Assembly (NCBI GenBank): GCA_020064725.1
Contig: JAGTWJ010000002.1
Span: 4,216,001 to 4,280,000, forward strand
DNA from: Drechslerella dactyloides
Taxonomy: Eukaryota > Ascomycota > Orbiliomycetes > Orbiliales > Orbiliaceae
Length of the DNA stretch: 64,000 nt
Direction: 5' to 3'
Shown: positions 35,782 through 48,876 of the stretch, piece by piece
Position numbering within the stretch: position 1 is the first letter of the stretch
Layout: the number at the start of each line of letters is the position of its first letter
The notes under the pieces: model-generated
Told to the model about the DNA's origin: nothing
The model's database searches: none
The model's input: the letters and a program-made list of their open reading frames with translations, nothing else
Position numbers and translations under genes: made by a program

Positions 35782-37427
35782 AGATCTTAATGTGAGGATG
35801 AAGTGTATCTTGTCCCAAGTTTTGGGAGTAAAGTAGGGCGAAGAAGTGGGGCTTTGTGATGAATTATATGCGGGGGAGATGCCGGTGCGGGTTGGCACAT
35901 ATATTATTGGGTAAAAGGGGGAGGGAGGCAGGGCATAGATGGAGAGGGACACGAGGAAAAGCGAGCTGGTTACCCTCAAAAAATTTATTTTCCTATTAGT
36001 TTGTAAATTAAATTAAAACCCACTACTTAGTTCCTTCCTGTGTTCCTTTCTCGGTTCGTTCTTGTATCTGCTTCCTCTTCTCTTCGCTGTGCACATAGCT
36101 ATAGTTTGCTTTTCCTGTTCTTCTCGAAGGGACGTGCGTTTATACGGATTCTTGATCTAGGAGAAAAATCGAGTCGGTTTACATACTGTCATAGTCCAGA
36201 CATCGTACATACATCATGCTACGTCCTTCGGAAGTGCCCCGCACGGTATCTCGGAGGCACGTCGTAGACACACGCATCTAGACGATTAGATCATACGAGT
36301 ATGCACGGATCGGTAACAGGATGCCGCCATCGATTAGATCATGGCACCCCTCATCGAGCAGCACCCCTCCCATGATGATGCCTGGCCCCATTCACCGCCT
36401 CCACCCGCAGCTACGCCGCGCACAGCACGGAGAGCTGCTCCACCTGCCAGAATACCGGTCTGCCCAGCAATTGCCGGAGCAGGCAGAGCAAAAGGCCAGC
36501 TGTCTGTTGGCCGGCTGGCAGCAGCAGGTCCTTCATCTCGTGTCTTGGCGGCAGTCTTGGCGGGGTCTTGGAATCATGACATTCGGATAGCTGGAGCTCC
36601 CGTGCAGCAGCCGTTACTTGTCGGTACGCCTGCTTGCCCGGACACAGCCTCGCCTGAGGATCGGATGAAGGGTTAGTGCTCTTCTGGCTGCTGTTGTGGA
36701 TGGCTTGCAGGCTGGCGGTGGATTGAGCAGGCAGAGAAGGCAGCGGTGGTGGGAGGTGGTGGTGGTTGGCCGGCTCTCTTTTCTCACTGCATCGGTCTGA
36801 CTACTCTCTCTCGCCCTCTTCTCGCCTGGCGAGCTGCCGCTGCGGAATTTATTATATCATCCTTCATCTCCCTCGCCCCGGCTTTCTCTGATCCAAGGAA
36901 GGACACTGCCACTGCTCGATCGATCGAGCCTAACTTCTTTCATTCCGGTCAATCGGTCATCCAACGGCGTCTCCCTCCCGGCGTCCAGCTTGACGGATCC
37001 TGTCCGCTGGAGGAACTCACACGTCGGGCCCACGTTTTTATACGCCCAGCCTGCCCGTCCGTTCGTCTGTCCGTCCGCCCGTCCACGAGCGAGAGCTTCG
37101 CTAATCGGAATCCAAGCAGGATTGATTAATCGAGCTGCGGTGTCTCTCGTCCCCCGCGGCCAATCTTTATCGCTATTCCTCGCCGCGTTTGCTGCCTGCT
37201 GATTAAGCACCCGCGCCGCAGAAAGAACGAAGCAGAGGCGGACGAAGAAGCAGAGGCAGAATACCAAGACGACCACCGGCAAGTTGGAAGCACGGCGCGA
37301 AAAAGCTTAGCCTGCGCTCCGTCTGCAGATAAAATCCGGAAAATCCACCCGGCCGCGAGATCGCGCACAATACCCGTCCACGGCTGGCTGGCTGGCTGGC
37401 TGGCCGTCCGTTTCCCTCTCTCGCACC
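35782..37427. other. Intergenic upstream of KAP122
   Basis: A long GC/CT-rich leader-like region precedes KAP122, with a CTGG tetranucleotide run close to its ATG. Open frames at 36321-36676 and 36746-37129 have no recognisable domains. Confidence 0.5.
37383..37403 (+). repeat. CTGG/GGCT tetranucleotide repeat
   Basis: About five tandem GGCT units sit 25-45 bp before the KAP122 start codon, probably within its 5' leader. It is a simple repeat that could vary in length between strains. Confidence 0.8.
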
Positions 37428-40400
37428 ATGGTGCCAGGCGTGGCCGAGGATGGCCTCCCCGCCGTCGCCATCGACGCCCCGCCGCCGCCGCGGTCGATGC
37501 AGGAGGTCGAGGCCCTGATCAATTCCATGTACAGCCCGGCCACAACGCCAGCGGACGTTGCGGTCATCAATCGCGTGCTGCAGCAGCTGCAGCGCTCGCC
37601 CGACGGCTGGCTCTTGGCAAGGTCTCTCAGCTCCAGCGCAAACGAGCACGTTCAGTTCTTCGCCGCGTCCACTTGGATCGTCAAGCTGAACACCGACTGG
37701 TATGTTTTACTGCTCTCTGTCGCCTCCCAGAGCTGCTGCCTCTGTTGACGAATCAACTCTGCGTTATCGCATGCTTCAAGCTCGCATCGCATTGCAATCG
37801 TTCATTGCTAACGATGCCTCTTTCCGGACGGGGTTTTGACACAGGCAAAGTCTATCGGAACAAGATGCTCTCGGCCTCCTGGACTCGCTTCTCACATGGC
37901 TGGTCCGCGTCGTCGACGCTGGTTTTAAGCCCTTCATATGGCGCAAGATCTGCGGCACGCTCGTCAACTATTACATTCGCTTCTCCCATCTCTGGCAGCA
38001 CTGCGTCCGGCATCTGATCTGTCGGTTTGCGGGCGTAACGACTGGAATACAGCAGGATAACCTACATGTGCTGCCGCCGACAGCCACGCTACTCGCACCG
38101 CTGGGCAACGTGCCCAAGACCGTTATCGTTGGGTTTACTCGGACGCTTATCGAGGAGGTCGGCCGGATCGATTCAAAGAATAGCAAGGGGTGCGTTACCT
38201 GTGTCTTAACTCTATTTCCCACGTGGATGGCATGCGTTCTAGTGCGGTGCGGATGACTGCCTGGTTTGGAGTTGTTGCTAACGGGTGAGACAGCTATCAT
38301 TACCATGAAGGAATGAACCTGAACACGCCGGATGCTGCTAGCGTCGTCATGACCGTGCTCACGGAACCCGGTAGGCATGCTATGTTTGGCTTTGACGAAG
38401 GAATGAAACCTGATGCCTTCATCCGCCCAGGTAGCCCGTTGAATCATCTTACAGTGGAGCAAGTCACGCTCGTGGAAGAAGCTCTCAAATGTTATCAGGT
38501 AGTCAAATTTTCGCCCCGGTTAACTTGAGTATCTATACGGTGGCTAATGAGATATTCGCAGGCATGGGCAACATACTCGACGCGCGAGGCTGGACAGGCC
38601 CTGCAGCTCTTTCAGCCGATAACCAGAGTCACATTCGAATGGCTAGAGAGCCCACAGATATACCGGGTTTCCTCCGAAACCGTATCGGAGATGCTAGTTA
38701 ATAGCTTCTACTTCTACACAGCAGAGGACAACCATTTCCTGGCCGAGCGGATAACCGGCGCGTGGGGCCAGGCCAAATTCTCCCAAATCGTCCCCAAGGA
38801 GCACGACGATTACGATAGCGAAGAGACCGACGCCTTTGCACATATGCTCGTCGCCTTTGCCGAGTCAAATCTCAAGGGCCTGGTACTGACGGTCGAGTCG
38901 CAGACCTCGCAGACAATATTCGAGATGCTGCATGGCCTATTACGACTACCCGGATACCCTGTCGCGGACGAAGATGTATCGAACCTCGAATTCGAGTTCT
39001 GGTCGTCGCTTACGGAGTTTATGACCGACCAGCCTTATGAAGAGGGCGCGCCAAAGCCGCATTGGTGGGGTATTTGTCGGAGCCAGCTGCTTAGAGCCGT
39101 GCAGGAGTACTGGGTTAAAATCAGGATCCCGCCCCAGAACGTCCTGGCGGAATGGTATAAGGACGATAAGGACGGGTTCCAGTCTTACCGGAAAGACTTT
39201 GCAGACCTGCTGGAGACGGCGTACCCGGTATTGCAGGCGGAGCTATTTGGCGAGCTGGTGCAGCATGCGTTGAATCAGGTCAATACGTCGCGGCCGGACT
39301 GGCAGGAGGTTGAGTCGTGCTTATTCTGTATCAATGCGCTGAGCGACACTCTGACGTCGGAGCCGACAGAGTACAACTATCTGTCTGCGCTATTTCAGTC
39401 GCCGCTATTCTCCATACTGGCCAATCCCGAGTCCTCCGAGCTGTCTCGCACAAAGTTGACCGCCATCAGCGTCATAGGCAGTTACTCGGAATACTTTGAA
39501 GAGCACACGGAACTCCTGCCCGGCGCGCTCAACTTTCTCTTTTCATCACTCACAATACCAAAGCTCATCAACCAGGCGTCGAAATCCATTCTCTCGCTGT
39601 GCTCTTCCTGTCGGACAAAACTCGTATCCGAACTCCCCGCCTTCATCCAGCATTATCAGATATTCGCCTCCCGACACCCATCCGAAAGCCTCGGCCGCGA
39701 ACGGGTCCTGGGTGCTCTTGGTTGCCTGGTCGAGGCTCTGGAACGGGAAGAGGACAAAGCCACTGCTTTAGAGCCCCTGTTGACCTCCGTCTCCGCCGAC
39801 TTTGTCGCTTGCAAGCAACTATTATCCGCCCGGTACGACGACGAAGCTAAAGAACGAGCCCTCCTCGCGCTCAGGTGCCTGGTCAGCCTCGGCAAGTCGC
39901 TGCAAGCGCCGGAGGACGGGCCCATCATCATCGACGAGATCAATGGGTCGCAGAAGCCACGGACGATATGGGATGAAGGGCCCGGTCACAATCTGCAACT
40001 CCTGCTCGCTCAAGCGATCGAGGATATCGCAGCGACGTTTCCCAAGGACCGCGAAATCACGAAGGATGCATGCGATGTGTTCCGATGCGGGTTTACGGAA
40101 ACATTGCCAGGTTTGCTCGTGTTTCCGCCGCGGCTTGTGGTGGACTTTTTGCTATCGTGCGGCGCGCGGTCGCCGTTTTACGATGTGATTATCGGGACGG
40201 CTAGTGCGTTTGTGAACTGCATATCCGTCGATGGGTACGATGAGTGCAGGCGGTTGACGGGCTATGTGTTTGGGCTCATTGAAGGGCTGGAAGGTGTGTT
40301 GAAAACTGTCCACTCCCATCTCCTTTAATAATAAGGTGGCGAATCGATGAATGATGCTGACTGTAGTGGTTTTGTGTGGCCAGGCCCGGAGACAGACCCT

Positions 40401-40999
40401 GAGCTCGCGCATAACATCCTCGAGTACGCGAATAGGCTGCTGTCGAAACACCTACATCTGTTCCTCGAGGTGCAGCAGGAGGTGTTGGCGCGAGTGCTGC
40501 AGCTGGCGCTGGCGAGCCTCGTCTGCAGGGAGCAGTTTCCGAAGAAGACGGCGTGCACGTTCTGGACAAATCTGATCACCACGGCAGGGGAGGGGGACGA
40601 ACAGCAGCGGGTCGTTGAGATGATACTGCAGCAGACAGGAGAGGCGCTCGCGAAGAACCTCGTCATGGTGAGCATGCATTCACTCCGCTCCGTACCTTAT
40701 ATGTAGTGCTGATATGTTATGTTGAACAGGCGATTGGCGGGGGTGCGGCACGCAGCGAACTGGACAATGTGACGGAGCCGCTGAAGAAGATGGTGTTCAA
40801 ACAGATGGAGGCGCGCAAGTGGCTTGAGCAGAGCATGTTTTCGAACGGCGAGGGCTTCCCGTCCGGGAAGATCTCAGCGGAAGATAAGGGGGTGTTTCTG
40901 AAAAAGTTGTTCATCCTACGCGGCGGACGGGGCACGAATCAGCTGGTGAAGGAGTTTTGGCTGGCGTGTCGGGGGACGGAGTTTACGTATGCGTCGTAG
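37428..40999 (+). CDS. KAP122: Importin-beta family karyopherin, Kap122/Pdr6 (importin-13-like)
   Basis: Six exons (37428-37699, 37845-38189, 38294-38498, 38562-40293, 40384-40667, 40730-40999) give 1035 residues. These HEAT-repeat carriers bind RanGTP and ferry cargo (TFIIA in yeast) through nuclear pores. The N-terminus has the importin-like first repeats (EHVQFFAASTWIVKLNTDW, FIWRKICGTLVNYYIRFSHL). The whole protein is helical and Leu-rich, and the conserved end is GTNQLVKEFWLACRGTEFTY, typical of the fungal Kap122 group. The start codon MVPGVAEDG is the first ATG of the frame. Naming as Kap122 rather than Mtr10 rests on overall pattern and C-terminus; membership of the karyopherin-beta family is the safer statement. 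Confidence 0.85.
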
Positions 41000-41974
41000 G
41001 GGGAGATCAGAAGTGGCTGGCCGATTGGCTGGATGCATGGCTGATATATAGCGTTGTATCTTAATGCGAGGTATCGCGTGTGCATGTGCTATGGGATTGC
41101 TGTGGTAGCTAGACTTGCTTGCTTAGGTATTTTCGCTCGTGCGCTTACTTTATCTTCCTTGTATATGATATGACGTCGATGTGGTATGATCTGTGTATGC
41201 GGTGAAGTCGAACAGGCGGGACATGACATACACATTACACTGGAAAATGCAAATGGGGGAATCCCGGGAAAGGATTCGATGCATTCACAGCTGCATCTAC
41301 AAGGAATCATTAATATTTATATTATGCTGCCTTCGAATTGTTAGCATATGGGATTCTTTAACAGCAGTGCAGCCCATGCAAAGACTATAGTAATTCGCCC
41401 ACAAGATGTCGGGTTGAATTCTAGAATTATCTTCAAGAGGAAAATTGTTATTCTGTTTAGATGGCAATCTGCTTCATGAATTCACTAGACAATATTTAGA
41501 CATTTATTCTGTAAAGTCGGCCAACTTGTTCTCTGGATTAGGAAGATTTCCTCTCTAATTCGCGAAATTCTGTTCCCGTTTGGGAGAATTCGAGCACTGA
41601 TTGGGAAGATTTCGCGTAAATTCGGAACGAAATCATCTAGATCGGGACCGATTTCGTGCAAAATATACATGGAATCAACGTTGAATAGGACGAAAATATT
41701 CTAGATGAGGAAGTTTCTTGTGTGATTGGGAATATAATCTTCTAGATCAGGAGGACTTTCGTGCACTTCAAGCGGGGACGCAAGACTCCCTCGAGGTTGC
41801 GTCTACACGAGCTCGATGATGCCGCAACGATGGATATACACTATCCTGGTATACACATGATCTCAATAGATATGTAGAAGGTAAATGATAAAGCAAAATT
41901 TGATCCCAGGGTATCGTCCTGAACGCCACGAAAAAAGTCAAGTACTATACACAAACACCGGCGCCGACCTATGT
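41000..41974. other. Intergenic with AT-rich degenerate repeats
   Basis: This is the convergent 3' space of KAP122 and BDP1. Its central part (about 41500-41770) holds the degenerate repeat listed separately. The rest has no gene signal. Confidence 0.55.
41515..41770 (+). repeat. Degenerate tandem repeat
   Basis: Related blocks recur: TCTAGATCGGGACCGATTTC at about 41636, TCTAGATGAGGAAGTTTC at about 41700 and TCTAGATCAGGAGGACTTTC at about 41733. The last two lie about 33 bp apart and the first about 64 bp before them. Weaker GATT(A/G)GGAAGATTTC copies lie at 41535 and 41600. This looks like an eroded minisatellite or a decayed repeat element. Confidence 0.55.
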
Positions 41975-43847
41975 CTATCTCCTCACGAAAGGAAAGTCAT
42001 CCACGGTGCCCACCACAACCGCCTCGTCGTCCCCACCTTGCCGCGACACAAACTTCTGCTTTCCTTTCTTCTGACGCTTCTGCGTCGTCTTGTCGCCTTT
42101 ATCCCCTTCCGCGCCTGCCTCGCCGTTCGCCTCCTTCTCCAGCTCTGCCAGTGCGGCTTCGTTACGCTCCTTAGTCAACGCGCTGCTCTCTGCCGCTGCC
42201 GCTGCCAATCCCTGCTCGTGCTCTTCCCTGATCTTGCGTAGCTCGTCCTCCACGGCTTCGACGTCTCCAAACTCGCGCGACGCCAAACGCGAATACTCGG
42301 CCATGTTGACGGGTATCTTCTTTTTCAGCGCCGCCGTGATCATCCTTGGGTTCCGCCGCTCCTCAACGACGAATTTATTCTTCAGCATCCGCCGGCTCCG
42401 GCCGATAAACATCTTGCTCATCATTTCAAAGTCCGTGCCGAACATGCTGAGAGCCTCGTAGAAACGCTCCGTCTCTTCGTCGTCCCACCGCTCTGTCTTT
42501 TCGCGTTTGCTCCACGTCGCAGAGTTTACCCGTCGCGTGAGGTTCGATTCTTCGATGATCTCCAGCGGGCCGTCGGCGCCGACGTCTCGTTCCCGGCGGT
42601 CGACTTGCAGAGAGGACTCATCGAGAACGAGCTGGCCGTTCACGATCCTCATCTGCGGCGCCATACCGCCTGCGCCTCCACCTTTCGCGCCGCCGCTTCT
42701 AGCGACTGCGTTTTCCCGGCTGAGACGATCGAGGCGTTGCTCAACAGTTTCGATGGCGACATCTTCTCCGGCAGCTTTGCGGGCTTCGAGTTCGGCTTTT
42801 CGCGCTCGTTGCTTCTTGACGACGTCGAGCCAGTCGATCTTCTCGATTTCCTCGTAGAGCTTGGATTTCTTGCCGATGAAGGTGTCGCGGCAGAGATCGG
42901 TCATGCGGACGACGGTGGGTTCTATTTCGAGATTTTCGGCATTTTGCGGTGCTGCTTTGGCCTTTCTTCCACGCTTTTTCTTTTGCTGCGACTGTTGGCC
43001 GTCAGATTGTGCGTCGGGTGGTTCATCGGTAGACTGGGCTGGATCGGTTGCGGTTGCTCGCTTTCGTTTTCGCTGCTTCGGGGCGGGTTTAGCAGTGGCC
43101 GGTGCGTTTGAGGGCGAGGCGGTGTCGGGGGCGGGTAGACTGGATAGTTCGGTGGTGGAAGTTTGATTCTGCGTCGCTGTAGAGGCTGGAGGTTGCACGG
43201 ATAAGCTTGGAGATGGAGCGAGAGGAGCATTTTGCGTGACGACTATGGCGGGAACTTGTGCGCTCTGTTCAGTGCTCGGTCTGTCGCTGCTGTCCTCTCG
43301 ACGGATAGGCTGGATCCTGTGAGCTTCGGGAGACTGTGGACGTGGTAGCGGCGTTATACGGACGGCACCTGGCATGGAGATTGGTATGCCACCGGCCCGT
43401 CGGGGGGACGGCTTTGGCCGTGGCAGCTGCGGACTCGGAGGATGGGATGCATCGCGTTTAGGAGTCCTGGTAGCTGTTGGTGAAGCCGATCGACGAGTAG
43501 AGGTTGTATCTGGGAGGGTGGAGGGCGTCGAATCTTCATTGGTAGACGGTTCTCGGTTGGGAATCGGTTTGGTTGCGATGCTGATCGAGGGCTGGACGGA
43601 GGATTGACGGGATTCGGATGGTTGGGTGGTGGCTGTAGCAGTGGCGCCAGCGGCGGCCGGAGGGGCTGGAGAGGCGGTATGTTCGGTGGAGGAAGGAGTA
43701 GAGATGTGGAGGGTGCTGGCCCCGCGGTTCTGCGGTTTCTTCGGCGCGAACTTCTTGCTGGATTTGTCTAGTGATTGGAGTTAGCGGCGGGCAGCGGTGG
43801 AAGGACGGCGGAGGAGGAGGAGGGGTGTGCGTACTGATGAAACTCAT
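41975..43847 (-). CDS. BDP1: TFIIIB subunit Bdp1 (B'')
   Basis: Two exons (43847-43835 and 43767-41975) give 601 residues. Bdp1 is the SANT/Myb-domain subunit of TFIIIB that recruits RNA polymerase III to tRNA and 5S genes. The first 270 residues are Pro/Ser/Thr-rich and disordered. The conserved core includes VRMTDLCRDTFIGKKSKLYE, a linker, then the SANT domain (WSKREKTERWDDEETERFYE, ALSMFGTDFEMMSKMFIGRS, RRMLKNKF). The C-terminal tail is Glu/Ala/Lys-rich. The first coding exon is just 13 nt (MSFI plus one base) before GTACGC; the join at 43767 restores frame with NKSSKKFAPKKPQNRGAS. Long antisense frames here are shadows. Confidence 0.94.
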
Positions 43848-45051
43848 GGTTTCCCTCTTCGCCTGCGGTTATATCTTTCGGAGAGTGGCGAGAGGGTATT
43901 CATGGGCACTGCCGGGTGTCGCGGTCGTGGATTGCAGACTGGTGGGTGGACGAGCGTCGCGGTCGTGGTTATGTCGGGAGATGTTGATGTTGATGATGGT
44001 GATGATGGTGATGATGGTGGTGATGGTGGAGAGGATGGAGGATTGAGGATGACTGCAGAGACTGTTAGCAGAGCATTAGCGATCACGTGACTTTGCAATT
44101 AAGTCTAATCGCGAGTGTTAATGATCCTTTTAGCCCGCCGTTAGAGCTAAACAGCGGATTAGTCAGGCCAACCGCCAAATGCAAACAAATTGAAGATTTG
44201 CTCTTTCAATCGCCTGCTGCTCTCCTGCTCGAAGCAACTGGTTAAAGCCGGCAGAAGGAGCCAACGGAACAACCGCAGACGTTTCTCTCTTCCCGGTGCC
44301 CGTCTTGGACTGCGAAGCCGTGGTCCCGGCCCGACTCCTTCTCCTTTTCCTCTCGCCTCCATCCATCTCCATCTCCTCCTCATCCTCATCCTCCTCCAAC
44401 CTCCATTCTCTCCGCCATCGACGACTCTCACGATCTTCTCCACCGGCAGGACGACGCAAGAAACGACCAGTACGCCCCGTCAACGTCCTCCAGCAGCCGG
44501 TCTATCCCCTTTCCCTGGACTCCCTGCTTGGTTCGCATCGATTTCCTCCCGGGGAAGCCTGCTGCTCTCCCGTCTCACGACCGTCTTACCTCTCACGACA
44601 CCTCCTCCGCTGCCAACGCCGCCACCGCTATTCTCCTCCTATTCTCCCGAGACCGGCCCTCTCGTGCCTATTTCATCCTTCTCCCCCCTCGCACCTCCGT
44701 ACTTATATCCCTTGACCGTTCTCTTCCTTTCTCCGCAGGTGCTAGCTAGCCTTCTTCCGGCTCTGATTCTTCTCCCTATTTCTCAACCGACTCTCTCCCG
44801 ATACTCTTATTTCGGCCACGACCCCCATTCTGTCGGCACTTCCGCAGTCCTGACATCCAGCATTCCATACACTCTTACTCTTTCTGATTGCTACCGCCTG
44901 GATCATTTCCTTCCCAACGCCTGATATCCTCAGATCGACCGTCACCCTCATATCCCCTATTCGGGTCCGCGTGTGGCTGCCTGTGGTCTCCGACGACCAG
45001 ACCCTATCAAAAACACGGGTTTCCCCCTTCACACCCCCTCTTTAGGAGCTC
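43848..45051. promoter_or_regulatory. Divergent promoter/leader region of BDP1 and BRE1
   Basis: 1.2 kb lie between the two start codons. Next to BDP1 is a GATGGT/GATGAT repeat at about 43980-44040. From about 44330 to 45050 the plus strand is strongly pyrimidine-rich, as in fungal 5' leaders. A continuous open frame at 44190-44924 is low-complexity Ser/Pro/Leu and probably reflects this composition. Confidence 0.5.
43980..44035 (+). repeat. GATGGT/GATGAT trinucleotide-type repeat
   Basis: A run of GATGTT, GATGAT, GATGGT units lies about 130-190 bp upstream of the BDP1 start codon. It is a simple sequence repeat. Confidence 0.75.
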
Positions 45052-47807
45052 ATGACGGCGGCTATCGCCGACTCCAAATCTCCTTTGGCCCCTCCTTTAC
45101 GGAAGCAGCCCGTGATGGAGGACCGGAAGAGACCTCTGAATGATGCCGCTACCGACGAAGTTCCTCCGAGCAAACGACAAGCCATGACGAACGACGAGCC
45201 ACAGACCCAGGAAGATGTTGTCGTGAGTAGACCTTATGCCGTAGTTCTATTGGAAAGACTGGTCCTCTCGCCAATCCGGGACCGTTCCCGTCATGATGGC
45301 ATTGCGTCCAATGCATTTGATATCGTGCTGACATCATGTTTCCGGCTGCTTAGAACTTCCAAAAAGAGGCCATCTACCGCCAGATGAAGAGTTACAAGCG
45401 AGAGAAAGAGCTCTCCGAGATTCGATTGGAAGAGTTACAGAAGCGATGTACCTACCATGACGACCATCTCCGGATAGTTGATGCTTGGTGGAATCAGGTA
45501 TGGTTGATCTCTACGGCGTATACAGATGGATGGTATGCTGACAAGGATTCCTGGAAAGCTTGTGGACGAAGTGCGATTGCTGGTTGATAGCAACCTGCTG
45601 AGCAGGCAGCCCCAGCAGAATGGAGGTAGGGAGTCAATACGAAGCACAGCATGCTTTTTTCAGAGGCCTTATTGACTGTGATAACTAGACACGCACGACT
45701 CAGTACCACAATCCCTCTTGTTCGCCGACGTAGAAACTTTCGAGCAGCATCTTGCCAAGAAGAAAGAGACAATCAAGGAGACCCTCCTTAGACTCTTCCA
45801 GCGACTCGAAAGTCGAGATGAAGATGCGAGCGAGAAAATACCGAAACTTCAAAAACGAATATCCGAGCTTCTGGCCACGGAGAAGACCCATCGAGTGGAA
45901 ATGGACCGTATCTCGCACGAGAAGGAGGAAACAGAGCGACAACTTGCCATGGCCGGCTTTCGGTACCTACAAGCCGAGAAGAGATTGGATCGCCTAAGGA
46001 GCCAGACCGTAGCCAAGATCGAACAACAAGCCATCGCTGCATCCTCCTCGTCGAATGGAACAAACCCGAAGAAGGACAACAATTCATCCTCGAAATCAAA
46101 GTTCACGGATGGACAACTCGCCGATGCGGAACTTGCACGAAAAGAGGCCGAAGCTATCGCCAGCAAACAAGAAAAAGAGATCAAACAGCTCCAAGCCGAT
46201 ATGTCCCGCCTTCAAGAGCAAAATTCCAATTACAGCCTCAAGGTCAGCCCAAGAAACCAAAGCCTCTTGCAAACATCCCTTTCCTTCGCACAGACACTTT
46301 CGGGAACCGAAGCCCTCTTCGCGGGATAGAAAGTTGTTTTTTGTTGCCAGACAAAACTATTGGTCGATACAAAGCATACAAATGGATGAGATGGGTTCTG
46401 ACGTGTGTTATCTCGGGGGTCGAGCAGATCACTAGGTTGAGCGAGGAGGATATTGTCAATTGCGACACCTACAAGAACACAAGGCTGCGGTTGGAGGATG
46501 TCATCGCCAAACTCAATCATCTTGAGGCGCACAACACTACGCTATCTCGAGAGAATGAGACGCTGCAAGCGGAGCGGACGGCTTTCCAAAACAAGGTCAA
46601 AGAAGAGGAGTCGATTGCGATAGAAGCCGCCAACACTCAGGCGCAAAAGTACGAAGCCGATCTGGCTCGTGTTCGCGCGCATCGAGATCAGCTGCATGCA
46701 GAACTTCATACAACAAGGATCGCTAGCGAAAAGTCCCCGCCCAACCACGCGGATGAGATGAAAATACTCGTTGAATCCCAACTGGAGAAGATAGCATCTC
46801 TCGAGGGGGAGGTTCAACGTTTGCGTATCGAGGCTGGCCAGAGTCCTCTCCCGCCAAATGAGGACATTGCGAACCTAAGCCATCAGGAGCTGATTGAAGG
46901 CATGACAAAACTACAATCGTCGCATAGCATCCTAGAGAATGAGTTCAAGGCGATCGAAACCGCCTGGAAGAAAGCGCATGACCTCAGCAAAGCCAAATTT
47001 GACGATCTGAGAACCCTCCAAGAGACCATCGTCAAACTGAAGCAGGACGTATGTATCCCATATCGAATAGATCACGTGAATCTCTGCTAATCCAAGCTTG
47101 TAGAAAATCCGAAACGAGCAAAAGGTCTTCGAGGCTGTGAAACTAAAAGAAGGAGCAGTGGACAAAGCGAGACTTTTCCAAGCCCAGCATGACAAAGCCT
47201 CCGAGATCATAATGAACCTGAAAAACTCGGATAAGAAGCAGACGACGTTGATCGCGAACCTGGAAAAGCAGCTAGCCGAGCTCCGATTGATCAACAACCA
47301 AGCCATCCTGATACAGAAAACCGGGCAGACGACAGTTTCGGAACTGAAAAACACCGTGGAGAATCTGCAGAGACAGGTCAATCTTGTCAGGGATCAGCTC
47401 AAGGCCGCAGAGGAAAAATACCGGAACGAAAGCACCAGGAGGCTCAATGCCGAGAACGAACTCGAGAAGATGAATGTCCGGGTCAACTCGCTCGAACAGT
47501 CCGTCAAAGTTTTCAACAGCGACCAGGACGAGGAAAGCACATTGGAAGGATATAGGGTAGGTCGCCTCTTTCTACTTGTCCGTCCGCCTAAACGAAACAA
47601 GGAGCGTCCGCTGACTTTTGAACTTTTGAATAGTCGATGGTCCGGTGTGGTGTCTGCAGAACGGGGCAGAAGTCATGTGTTATCAAGACGTGTGGGCACC
47701 TGTTCTGCAAAGACTGCATTGGAGAGAGGATTTCCTCTCGGAATCGCAAGTGCCCAAACTGCGGCCGACAGTTCGCTGCTACGGACGTTCTCACGATCGT
47801 CTTGTAG
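45052..47807 (+). CDS. BRE1: E3 ubiquitin ligase Bre1 (histone H2B monoubiquitination)
   Basis: Seven exons (45052-45222, 45354-45497, 45559-45625, 45689-46242, 46428-47048, 47104-47556, 47634-47807) give 727 residues. Bre1 with Rad6 monoubiquitinates histone H2B in transcribed chromatin. The N-terminus has a basic RKRPLNDAATDEVPPSKRQ stretch like a nuclear signal. NFQKEAIYRQMKSYKREKEL begins the Rad6-binding coiled coil, and most of the protein is heptad-rich coil. The last exon encodes the RING: CGVCRTGQKSCVIKTCGHLF, CKDCIGERISSRNRKCPNCG, then QFAATDVLTIVL. All seven zinc cysteines and the histidine are present. The 185-nt intron at 46243-46427 is longer than the others and carries readable sequence that must be excised to reach ITRLSEEDIVN. 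Confidence 0.95.
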
Positions 47808-48876
47808 TGGGAGCTTTGTCGCCGGCAGTTGCGTTTGTGTTATGTTTGGATAATTTTTTTTTACAACTTTTTAATGTCTGCAAAACCCCTACGATTATGC
47901 GGGACGAGGCATAGGCCTAATGTGCATATGTCTACGTCTACGCGATGCCGCAGGCACACGGGAGCCGCAGGGGCTTTTAGCACCCATATTCGAACGGATG
48001 ATAGCCAGCCGCTCATGAGGTAACATGACGGAAGACCGTGTTTATAATTTCTCTACTCTGAAAGCAACTATGGACCCTGCAGTCAGCTAGCTGATTTGCG
48101 TCCTTCGCCTTTTTTCATTCCCGTTATCACTCGGTTGGTGTTCATTCTATACGTGTGCAGTGCCCTTGAGTTCCACTACATCAACCCGGAGTTTACGGTT
48201 TTGGTGCAACTTTTATTTTCCCCGTTGCTTAAACCATTTAAAATATATCATATCATATCAAAGCTGTTCGTCCTTTACGTTGCGCGTGAGATTATAGCTC
48301 ATGTCGCTGCCGCGGTTTAGAAAACGTTTTTTTTTTTCTTCCTTCTTTTCTTCATTTCTCTTCTCCCCTCTTGTTTTCGTCTTTACGCATTTTATTCTGC
48401 GGTACATATATTTGAGATTGGGCGGGGATGAGATGCATATACGGTTCGCACGTGTATATGTAGTATGAATGACGCGCGGACTCTCGCTTGAGCTGAGCGG
48501 AGGAGCAAGTCAAGATGCATGGATGATGTATTTCTCGATAGCTAGCTTCCATAGCGTAGGGCCCTATCCAGGGTGCTATTCATATCATGGAATTTTTATC
48601 TTTACACTGCATACGCCAAGCACTACGACGTGGCATTGATAAACCTGACGTTAGGAAGATTCCAAAGTAGAGGATGGATCGTGTATTAAGTAGCAGCTCG
48701 TGGTGAATCTATAGTTCGAGAGATTCGCTATATCAACGACAAGGCTAACCGACAACTCGCTCGTCATGTAAGTGGCGGGTGGGATAAAGCATGCTTGCGA
48801 AACGCCAACGGGGTATGTAATGTATATATATAAAGAAACGCCAGCAAATGATTCAAGTTTCCTTGCAACGGACAGA
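47808..48876. other. Intergenic
   Basis: This is the convergent 3' space of BRE1 and SWI5. It has T-rich stretches near 48327 (possible 3'-end signals) and short ATATC repeats near 48243. No gene was recognised. Confidence 0.55.
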
